DNA from: DATBLQ01 sp036555325
Lineage (GTDB): Bacteria > Pseudomonadota > Alphaproteobacteria > Rhizobiales > Aestuariivirgaceae
Direction: 5' to 3'
Assembly: GCA_036555325.1 (NCBI GenBank)
Contig: DATBLQ010000002.1
Coordinates: 104,189 to 168,188, forward strand
DNA length: 64,000 nt
Of this stretch, positions 51,374 to 58,838 are shown piece after piece. Below the pieces are notes generated by a model. The model was not told the origin of the DNA. It saw only the letters and a list, made by a program, of their open reading frames with translations, and searched no databases. The stretch's first letter is position 1. Each line of letters begins with the position of its first letter. A program made the position numbers and the translations under genes.

Positions 51374-52780
51374 TCACTCCGCTGCCATGGGTGTTTGGGT
51401 AAGCCACCCGGTAAAAGATGAAATTGCCCGACTTGTATAAGCGCGTTTGCGGGCAAGTTGCCTCTCCTTGCCGCGCAGTCGTCTGCCATCCGCCGTTCGC
51501 GGCAGGGTGACTGGCGGAAACAAGCCGAAATTGATATTCATGGGCTGAAACGACCGCGTCGGTTGATCGGTCGTTTCGATATGCCCTCCTGTAATGTGGT
51601 TCACCAGCGCGCCGTGGGCAGTCTCCGGCGGCGGCAAGAGGAACCTTTCCCCCGACCGTTCTGCTGCGGCCAGCCGTCCAGCAAGGAGACCCATGGCAGC
51701 GCTCTCCACATAGCCTTCAACCCCGGTGATCTGCCCGGCGAACCGCAGTCTCGGATCGCTCTTCAGTCGCAATCGCTCGTCGAGCACTTTCGGCGCGTTC
51801 AGGAAGGTGTTGCGGTGCAAGCCCCCCAGCCGCGCGAATTCCGCCTGTTCAAGCCCCGGGATACTGCGAAAAATGCGCAGCTGCTCCCCATGTTTCAGCT
51901 TCGTCTGGAAGCCGACCATGTTGAAGAGAGTGCCGAGTTTATTGTCCTGTCTCAGTTGCGCCACCGCATATGGCTTCGCTTCGGGCTTATGGCTGTTGGT
52001 GAGGCCTCTCGGCTTCATGGGCCCGTGTCGCAACGTTTCCAGGCCTCCTTCCGCCATGACCTCGATCGGCAGGCAGCCAGCGAAATACGGAGTCGACGTC
52101 TCCCACTCCTTGAATTCCGTTTTTTCACCCTCCCGCAACGCAGCCACGAACGCTCCATATTGTTCTTTCGTGAGCGGACAGTTGATGTAGTCACTCCCCG
52201 TGCCGCCGGGCCCGCGCTTGTCATAACGTGATTGAAACCATGCAATCGACATGTTGACGCTGTCGCGATAAACGATCGGCGCAATCGCGTCGAAGAAGGC
52301 AAGGTTTTCCTCGCCGGTAAGCAGATGAAGAGCGCCTGCCAGAGCGGGCGAGGTTAGGGGGCCGGTGGCAATTATCACATTGTCCCAATCGCTGGGCGGA
52401 ATACCGTCGATTTCCTCGCGACGGATTGTTACCAGCGGGTGGCTGCTCAAGCGCTCGGTAACTTCCCCAGCAAGGCCGTCGCGATCGACTGCCAGCGCGC
52501 CTCCCGCCGGAACCTTGTGCGCATCAGCGGCCATCATGATCAACGATCCCGCCCGGCGCATCTCTTCATGCAACAAGCCAACCGCGTTGAGATCCGCGTC
52601 ATCTCCACGAAACGAATTGGAGCAGACCAGTTCAGCGAGCTGTGCGGTCTTATGCGCCTCTGTCGATCTGATCGGCCGCATTTCATGAATGACGACCGGC
52701 ACGCCGCGCATCACCACTTGCCACGCCGCTTCCGAGCCCGCAAGACCGCCACCGATGATATGAATTGGCTCAAGTTTCAT
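51374..52780 (-). CDS. trmFO: tRNA m5U54 methyltransferase TrmFO
   Basis: The 468-residue flavoprotein methylates tRNA U54 using methylenetetrahydrofolate. It has the FAD-binding opening IHIIGGGLAGSEAAWQ (5-20). The conserved AHKTAQLAELVCSNSFRGDD is at about 42-61, and IATGPLTSPALAGALH and GGLHRNTFLNAPKVLD follow later. It converges with the squalene-synthase-like gene and diverges from kbl over 181 bp. Confidence 0.96.
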   Translation of the reverse strand: MKLEPIHIIGGGLAGSEAAWQVVMRGVPVVIHEMRPIRSTEAHKTAQLAELVCSNSFRGDDADLNAVGLLHEEMRRAGSLIMMAADAHKVPAGGALAVDRDGLAGEVTERLSSHPLVTIRREEIDGIPPSDWDNVIIATGPLTSPALAGALHLLTGEENLAFFDAIAPIVYRDSVNMSIAWFQSRYDKRGPGGTGSDYINCPLTKEQYGAFVAALREGEKTEFKEWETSTPYFAGCLPIEVMAEGGLETLRHGPMKPRGLTNSHKPEAKPYAVAQLRQDNKLGTLFNMVGFQTKLKHGEQLRIFRSIPGLEQAEFARLGGLHRNTFLNAPKVLDERLRLKSDPRLRFAGQITGVEGYVESAAMGLLAGRLAAAERSGERFLLPPPETAHGALVNHITGGHIETTDQPTRSFQPMNINFGLFPPVTLPRTADGRRLRGKERQLARKRAYTSRAISSFTGWLTQTPMAAE

Positions 52781-52961
52781 TAAGGTGGTTTATCACGCCT
52801 GTGTCCGCCAGTACATTCGGCGCCCGTACTCGTGGTAGCTGTTCCACCAATGGCCGCCATACACGCGCGCCCTGAGCCGATTTCCTTTCGCGACGGTTTG
52901 GGCTTGGATGAGCCGCAAAGCAGTGGCATTACAGTGACCGCTATCGCTTGGAGACAAACAA

Positions 52962-54155
52962 GTGCCCGACACGCTTGCAGAGATTTCCGCCGAACTTGAG
53001 GCAATTCGTGCCCAAAGTTTGTGGAAGACGGAACGGCCGATTCTTACCCCGCAATCTGCCCATATCCGGGTCGCCTCGAACCATGCATCGAAGGTGGTGC
53101 TCAACCTTTGCGCCAACAATTATCTCGGTCTTGCCGATCATCCTGCCCTCATTGCCGCAGCCAAGCTTGCGCTTGATACCCATGGCCTAGGCATGGCGTC
53201 CGTGCGTTTCATTTGCGGTACATCCGATTTGCATCGCCAGCTCGAGAATGGGATTGCCAACTATCTCGAAATGGAAGATTCGATCCTCTATGCCGCTTGT
53301 TTCGACGCCAACGGAGGTGCCTTCGAGCCTCTTTTCGGCGACAACGATGCTATTGTTTCCGACGGACTTAATCACGCTTCCATCATTGACGGCATCCGTC
53401 TCTCCAAAGCCAAACGGTACCGTTATGCAAACGGCGACATGAACGATTTGGAGGAAAAGCTGAAAACCGCGCGCGCCGAGAACACAAGGCGGCTCCTCAT
53501 CGTGACGGACGGTGTTTTCTCAATGGATGGATACTTCGCCAACCTCAAAGCAATTCGAAAGCTCGCGGATGCCTATGGCGCGATGATCATGGTCGATGAT
53601 TGTCACGCCACGGGGTTTATTGGTCCGCAAGGGCGTGGCACTCCAGCTCGTGCCGGCGTGAAGGTCGATATACTGACTGGTACCCTCGGCAAGGCGCTGG
53701 GGGGCTCGGCGGGCGGCTACCTTGCCGCCGCAAAGCCGATCGTCGACCTGATGCGACAGCGCTCGCGTCCCTACTTGTTTTCCAATGCACTGCCAGCGCC
53801 GGTCGTCGGAGCCGCCATCAAGGCTATCGAAATGGCACAGGAGGGAGACGATCTGCGCCGGCGACTCTTCGACAATGCTCGTCATTTCCGCTCCGCGATG
53901 ACATCCGCGGGATTTAATCTTCTGCCAGGGGAGCATCCGATCATTCCCGTGATGCTTGGAGAAGCAAGGCTTGCTCAGGAGCTTTCGGCTCGTTTGTTTG
54001 AGGACGGGATCTATGTCACCGGTTTCTTCTACCCTGTTGTACCGAAGGCAACCGCCCGCATCCGCGTCCAAATGTCCGCCGCCCACTCTTCCGCCGACAT
54101 AGGCACGGCGGTCGATGCATTCACTCGCGCCGGCAAGTCTATGAGACTAATTTAG
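52962..54155 (+). CDS. kbl: 2-amino-3-ketobutyrate CoA ligase (glycine C-acetyltransferase)
   Basis: The 397-residue PLP enzyme of the alpha-oxoamine synthase family converts 2-amino-3-ketobutyrate and CoA to glycine and acetyl-CoA. It has NNYLGLADHP near 50, the conserved DDCHATGFIGPQGRGTPA and the PLP-Lys region LTGTLGKALGGSAGGY at about 245. It starts at GTG 52962, preceded by GGAG. tdh follows 6 nt downstream with a GGGAGG ribosome binding site, a complete threonine-to-glycine pathway. Confidence 0.96.
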   Translation: MPDTLAEISAELEAIRAQSLWKTERPILTPQSAHIRVASNHASKVVLNLCANNYLGLADHPALIAAAKLALDTHGLGMASVRFICGTSDLHRQLENGIANYLEMEDSILYAACFDANGGAFEPLFGDNDAIVSDGLNHASIIDGIRLSKAKRYRYANGDMNDLEEKLKTARAENTRRLLIVTDGVFSMDGYFANLKAIRKLADAYGAMIMVDDCHATGFIGPQGRGTPARAGVKVDILTGTLGKALGGSAGGYLAAAKPIVDLMRQRSRPYLFSNALPAPVVGAAIKAIEMAQEGDDLRRRLFDNARHFRSAMTSAGFNLLPGEHPIIPVMLGEARLAQELSARLFEDGIYVTGFFYPVVPKATARIRVQMSAAHSSADIGTAVDAFTRAGKSMRLI

Positions 54156-54161
54156 GGAGGC

Positions 54162-55190
54162 ATGATGCGTGCATTGGTGAAAACCGGCCCTGGCCCCGGG
54201 CTGACACTGCGCGATGAACCTGTTCCGGGCGTCGGCCCCGACGATGTGCTGATCAAGGTTCGCAAAACCGGCATCTGCGGAACCGACGTGCATATCTGGA
54301 ATTGGGACGAATGGGCGCAAAAAACCATTCCCGTTCCTATGGTGGTCGGGCACGAATTTTGTGGTGTCGTGGAGGCAATTGGCACCCACGTACGCACGGT
54401 CAGGGTCGGCGACAGGGTGTCTGGTGAAGGCCATCTTATTGGCATGAAGAGCCGTATGGCGCGGGCTGGGCACTTTCATCTCGACCCCGAAACCAGAGGG
54501 ATTGGAGTAAACGTGCCGGGCGCCTTCGCCGACTATCTCAAACTGCCGGCTTTCAATGCCATTCACCTGCCGCCCGAAATCGATGATGAGATCGGTGCCA
54601 TTCTGGACCCTCTGGGCAATGCCGTGCACACGGCCCTTTCCTTCGATCTGGTCGGCGAGGATGTGCTTATCACCGGCGCCGGTCCCATTGGCATCATGGC
54701 CGCCGCTGTGTGCCGTCATGTCGGTGCCCGTCATATAGTCATTACAGACATCAACAGATATCGTCTCGACCTCTCAGCTCAAGTCACCGACGCAATTCCG
54801 GTGAATGTGGCGGAGGAGGATTTGAAGTCCGTCATGTCGAAATTGGGTATGAAGGAAGGTTTTGACATTGGCCTGGAAATGTCGGGTGCGCCCAGGGCCT
54901 TCGATCAAATGGTGGACAACATGATCGTCGGCGGCAAGATAGCTATGCTGGGTATTCCAACCGGGCGGACGACGGTCGATTGGGCCCGCATCATATTCAA
55001 GTCCCTGACAATCAAAGGCATTTACGGACGTGAGATGTTCGAGACGTGGTATAAGATGATTGCCATGCTCCAGTCCGGCCTCGATATCCGCAATGTCATC
55101 ACTCATCGCATGAAGGCTAAGGATTTCGCCACAGGCTTCGAGCTCATGAAACAGGGCTCCTGCGGCAAGATCGTTTTGGATTGGGGTTAG
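54162..55190 (+). CDS. tdh: L-threonine 3-dehydrogenase
   Basis: The 342-residue zinc-dependent medium-chain dehydrogenase oxidises threonine to 2-amino-3-ketobutyrate, the Kbl substrate. It has TGICGTDVHIWNWDEWAQ (catalytic Zn Cys and nearby residues at about 35-55), GHEFCGVVEAIG and GEGHLIG. The NAD-binding VLITGAGPIGIMAA comes later. The loop that usually holds four structural-zinc Cys reads MKSRMARAGHFHLDP here, apparently lacking the Cys set. The ATG at 54162 or 54165 is possible. An ATP-grasp gene follows 60 bp later. Confidence 0.94.
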   Translation: MMRALVKTGPGPGLTLRDEPVPGVGPDDVLIKVRKTGICGTDVHIWNWDEWAQKTIPVPMVVGHEFCGVVEAIGTHVRTVRVGDRVSGEGHLIGMKSRMARAGHFHLDPETRGIGVNVPGAFADYLKLPAFNAIHLPPEIDDEIGAILDPLGNAVHTALSFDLVGEDVLITGAGPIGIMAAAVCRHVGARHIVITDINRYRLDLSAQVTDAIPVNVAEEDLKSVMSKLGMKEGFDIGLEMSGAPRAFDQMVDNMIVGGKIAMLGIPTGRTTVDWARIIFKSLTIKGIYGREMFETWYKMIAMLQSGLDIRNVITHRMKAKDFATGFELMKQGSCGKIVLDWG

Positions 55191-55249
55191 AACACCAGGG
55201 TATTCCGCCAAAGACCTAAGCACGAACCTAGAGGCGGTTGGATGTAACC

Positions 55250-56698
55250 ATGCGCCGTGTCAATGATCCTGGCTTGTCCAAGCAAGTGTCGATCCTTAGG
55301 TCGCTGCTGAGGCTCGACATTCGTCAGCTGTATGCTCTCCGCAGTGCTGTTAGACCCGGAGAACGGTCTCTGATCGACTTTGTCTATAAGGTTGGCGCAC
55401 GTATTGAGAAGATCGGCAAGCGACGGCGGCATTTTCGACTTATGGCCTGTCCACCACTCACCATGTGGCAGTTGTTTCTACCGAAGCTGGGTGACAGTAC
55501 ATCGCAACGGATTCACCAAACCTATCTTCAGGGGCTGTGGAGGGAGCGCGGCACTATCGCCCGCATTGGCCTCCTGTTGGGCGTTGTTTTGTGGAGCGTT
55601 CCACTCCACGTGGCGGCGATTGTCTGGATGACGGCCATAAACGGGCGCGCAATTTCCAGAATACACAAGAAATCCGTAGTACGGCTTATGTTGGAGCAGC
55701 TGCAGGTGGGGCTGCGCTACAACATTCTCGCGCCATGGTATTTTCAATTCGACCTGCACGATGATCACAAACGCCGACGTGCCGGCGAATATTTGCATCG
55801 GTCCGAGTTGAAGGGGGGTCTCTACAAACTGGCCAACCGTCATTTGACCCATCGCAAGAAAAACTTGCTGGGTGACAAATCCTCCTTTCACGATATTTGC
55901 ATTGCGGCTGGATTGCCTACCCTTACAGAAATCGCGATTGCCCAGGACGGTGCCGTACTGAACAGAAGTGGGTCGCCGGTCAGTCTGCCCTTTGTTGATC
56001 TGTTCGCAAAGCCGGTGGCCAGCCGAGGTGGCTCAGGAGCGCAGGTGTGGCTCTACTTCGGTGAGGAATCCTGGCAATCAGCGACGGGTGAGAGACTATC
56101 GGCGAGCGGCCTTATCGAACATTTCAGCCGACTTTCTCGCACGCAAGCGATTTTGATCCAGAAGCGGGCCGTTCCGCATCCGACGCTATCGGACCTAAGC
56201 AACGGGGCGCTCCCCACCGCGCGCCTGCTCACCATCAAAGGCGAAGTTGACTGGGAACCTGTCGTTGGTTTGCTTCGAATGGCGATTGGCGCCAACCGCA
56301 TGGTGGATAATTTTCACGCCGGCGGCATAGCCGCCAATATCGACTTCTCGACGGGCGTGCTGGGCAGAGCCACCGACATAGGGCTGACACCGGACATAGG
56401 CTGGGTCGATGTCCATCCCGACACGGGCGGCACGATTACCGGCCGCGTGCTTCCGTACTGGGCGGAAACCCTGAAACTTGCCAGCCGCGCGCATTCCGTG
56501 TTTCGGGAGCAGGTAGTAGCAGGATGGGATATCGCAATCCTTGCGGAAGGACCGGTGCTGGTCGAGGGGAACGCCGCAGCCGACACCGATATACATCAGC
56601 GCGTCAGCGGGCTCCCCCTGGGCTCGGGAAAATTCGGTGAAATGTTCTTGCCCCTGCTGCTGAAGGCAATCGAAGTGGCAGGAAATGGACCCTGGTGA
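55250..56698 (+). CDS. ATP-grasp family protein with membrane segment (sugar-transfer-associated type)
   Basis: The 482-residue protein has an N-terminal helical region and a hydrophobic segment (RIGLLLGVVLWSVPLHVAAIVWMTA, about 103-128). A C-terminal ATP-grasp ligase fold follows, with FAKPVASRGGSGAQVW for nucleotide binding and the metal/phosphate-site region DWEPVVGLLRMAIG. It ends in VLVEGNAAADTDIHQR, where the Glu/Asn are expected to bind Mg. It resembles the 'sugar transfer associated ATP-grasp' family (PF14397-like), usually found with exopolysaccharide or lipid genes. Its ligated substrate is unknown. A start at TTG 55238 is possible. It sits between tdh and a malyl-CoA lyase-type gene. 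Confidence 0.8.
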   Translation: MRRVNDPGLSKQVSILRSLLRLDIRQLYALRSAVRPGERSLIDFVYKVGARIEKIGKRRRHFRLMACPPLTMWQLFLPKLGDSTSQRIHQTYLQGLWRERGTIARIGLLLGVVLWSVPLHVAAIVWMTAINGRAISRIHKKSVVRLMLEQLQVGLRYNILAPWYFQFDLHDDHKRRRAGEYLHRSELKGGLYKLANRHLTHRKKNLLGDKSSFHDICIAAGLPTLTEIAIAQDGAVLNRSGSPVSLPFVDLFAKPVASRGGSGAQVWLYFGEESWQSATGERLSASGLIEHFSRLSRTQAILIQKRAVPHPTLSDLSNGALPTARLLTIKGEVDWEPVVGLLRMAIGANRMVDNFHAGGIAANIDFSTGVLGRATDIGLTPDIGWVDVHPDTGGTITGRVLPYWAETLKLASRAHSVFREQVVAGWDIAILAEGPVLVEGNAAADTDIHQRVSGLPLGSGKFGEMFLPLLLKAIEVAGNGPW

Positions 56699-56782
56699 AT
56701 CCCTGCGACAGTTTGATGCTAAGACTGCGCGCCCGGTCCGCATTATTACCTCAACCGATGCACCGCTCCGGAGAAAGTCCAG

Positions 56783-57733
56783 ATGAGTCACACACGTTTC
56801 GATCTGCGTCGCGCTCGCTTACATCGCAGTGAGCTCGCTGTACCCGGCTCAAACTATCGAATGATCGAACGGGCCGCTGCAAGCGAAGCCGATTATGTCT
56901 TCCTTGACATGGAGGATTCAGTTGCGCCCGGTGACAAACTTGCAGCACGTGCCAATATCATCAAAGCGCTGAAGGAGATCGATTGGCGTGCACACGGCAA
57001 GACCATCAGCGCACGGATCAATGGTATCGATACTCCCTACATGTATCGCGATTTGATCGATGTGATGGAACAGGCAGGGGAACGCCTGGACACCATTCTG
57101 GTGCCAAAGGTCGGCAGTCCGTCCGATCTCTATCTCTGCGATGCCATCATGTCCCAAATTGAAACCGCGAGGAAAATTGCGACACCTGTTGGGCTGGAAG
57201 CTCTAATTGAAACCGCCCTGGGCATGGCGAATGTCGAGTCTATCGCGCGCGAGGGATCGAGACGGCTGGAAGCGCTGCATTTCGGCGTTGCCGACTTTGC
57301 CGCCTCCATCAAGGCACGCACGGTGAGCATCGGGGGTCTTAACCCCGACTATCCTGGCGATCCATGGCACTTTGCCCTCGCCCGGATGACCATTGCATGT
57401 CGAGCATATGGTTTGCGCCCAATCGACGGTCCGTTTGGCGACTTCAACGATCCGGAAGGCTATCTTGCTGCTGCCCGGCGGGCAGCCGCCCTCGGCGTCG
57501 AGGGCAAATGGGCGATCCACCCTTCGCAGATACCGCTCGCCAATCAGGTATTTTCGCCGACGGAAGCTGAAACCCGGCGGGCCGAACGCATCCTGATAGC
57601 ATTGGACGAAGCAGCCCGAGCGGGAAAGGGGGCAGCCCAGCTCGATGGCAAGATGATCGATGCAGCCTCCGCTCGAATGGCTGAGAATATTATCGCCATC
57701 AACAAAACCATTGGCTCGCGTACCACCGCTTAA
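56783..57733 (+). CDS. HpcH/HpaI aldolase/citrate-lyase beta family, L-malyl-CoA lyase-like
   Basis: The 316-residue TIM-barrel lyase has the divalent-metal and CoA-binding set: RSELAVPGSNYRMIERA near 16, VFLDMEDSVAPGDK (about 39-52), VPKVGSPSDLYL, GLEALIETALGMANV and KWAIHPSQIPLANQVF. Length and motifs match L-malyl-CoA/beta-methylmalyl-CoA lyase of the serine cycle and ethylmalonyl-CoA pathway. Other CoA-lyases of the family are possible. It is followed by corA and has no other serine-cycle gene in the window. Confidence 0.85.
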   Translation: MSHTRFDLRRARLHRSELAVPGSNYRMIERAAASEADYVFLDMEDSVAPGDKLAARANIIKALKEIDWRAHGKTISARINGIDTPYMYRDLIDVMEQAGERLDTILVPKVGSPSDLYLCDAIMSQIETARKIATPVGLEALIETALGMANVESIAREGSRRLEALHFGVADFAASIKARTVSIGGLNPDYPGDPWHFALARMTIACRAYGLRPIDGPFGDFNDPEGYLAAARRAAALGVEGKWAIHPSQIPLANQVFSPTEAETRRAERILIALDEAARAGKGAAQLDGKMIDAASARMAENIIAINKTIGSRTTA

Positions 57734-57817
57734 CCACCGTTCTCGGCTGCTCCAATTCTGCGGTTGCTATGCTCCATGCCGCGTGTCATTTCTGGTGTGT
57801 ATGGGGATAGGGTGCAA

Positions 57818-58804
57818 ATGCTCAATTTCTATGGCGTCAAAAACGGTGGCCTGACGGTCGAAGAAGCCTCCCCCGGCAAGGCCGTTTCTCCCGATGCAAT
57901 CTGGTTCGACCTATTTGCACCGACGCCCGAGGAAGAGCAGGTCGTTGAAAATGCGCTAGGCATTGACATCCCCACTCGCGAGGAGTTGGCGGAAATTGAA
58001 GCATCGAGCCGGCTCTATCAGGAGGACGGCGCTAATTTCATGACAGCAACGCTGATCCGCCGTGCCGACGACGGGCGGGCGGAAGCGCAACCAGTGACGT
58101 TTATCCTCAAGGACCAGTGGTTCGTCACGGTGCGTTATTCGGAACCGCGTGCCTTTCCCGTGTTCGTCCGCCGCGTTATGAAACCCGGCAACTGTCCTGC
58201 ATCAAGTGAAGGCATCTTGATGAGTTTGCTCGAGGCCGTTGTTGATCGCGCTGCCGATCATCTGGAATCGGTTGCCCTCGTCATCGACAAAACCTCGCAT
58301 GAGATTTTTCACACCGAAGCTTCCAAGCGTCCTCGCGGCCGTGATTTTCAGGAACTTCTGAGAACCATTGGTGAGGAAGGTGACTTCAACTCAAAACTTC
58401 GCGAGAGCCTGGTAAGCATGCTTCGGCTCGCGGCGTTTCTATCAACCGTGCTCGACAGCGCCACTTCGAAGAAACCCACCCGAGAGGTCAAAGCGCATGT
58501 CAAGACATTGCAGCGAGACATTCAATCCCTAACCGATCATTCGACGTTCATATCTGGAAAGATCAATTTCCTTTTGGATGCTGTATTGGGCATGATCTCG
58601 ATCGAACAGAACGCCATCATCAAGATCTTCTCGGTCGTCGCCGTGATCTTTCTGCCGCCAACCCTGGTCGCCAGCGCCTACGGCATGAATTTTCGTTTCA
58701 TGCCTGAGCTGACTTGGCCCTATGGCTATCCGGTCGCCCTCGGCCTTATGGCGCTATCTGCGTTGATTCCTGTAGTCTATTTTCGCCGCAAGGGATGGTT
58801 ATAG
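57818..58804 (+). CDS. corA: CorA family magnesium transporter
   Basis: The 328-residue protein has a large cytosolic N-terminal domain with helical stalk. Two C-terminal membrane helices follow: IFSVVAVIFLPPTLVASA, then the signature YGMNF with GMN at about 289-291, then the last helix ending FRRKGWL. It forms a pentameric Mg2+/Co2+ channel. The start at 57818 (MLNFYGVKNG) is preferred over an upstream frame to 57764. It converges with uvrA at 34 bp, with no terminator visible. Confidence 0.93.
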   Translation: MLNFYGVKNGGLTVEEASPGKAVSPDAIWFDLFAPTPEEEQVVENALGIDIPTREELAEIEASSRLYQEDGANFMTATLIRRADDGRAEAQPVTFILKDQWFVTVRYSEPRAFPVFVRRVMKPGNCPASSEGILMSLLEAVVDRAADHLESVALVIDKTSHEIFHTEASKRPRGRDFQELLRTIGEEGDFNSKLRESLVSMLRLAAFLSTVLDSATSKKPTREVKAHVKTLQRDIQSLTDHSTFISGKINFLLDAVLGMISIEQNAIIKIFSVVAVIFLPPTLVASAYGMNFRFMPELTWPYGYPVALGLMALSALIPVVYFRRKGWL

Positions 58805-58838
58805 GAAAATTGTTGCCGCCGATGTCTTGGATGAGGAG

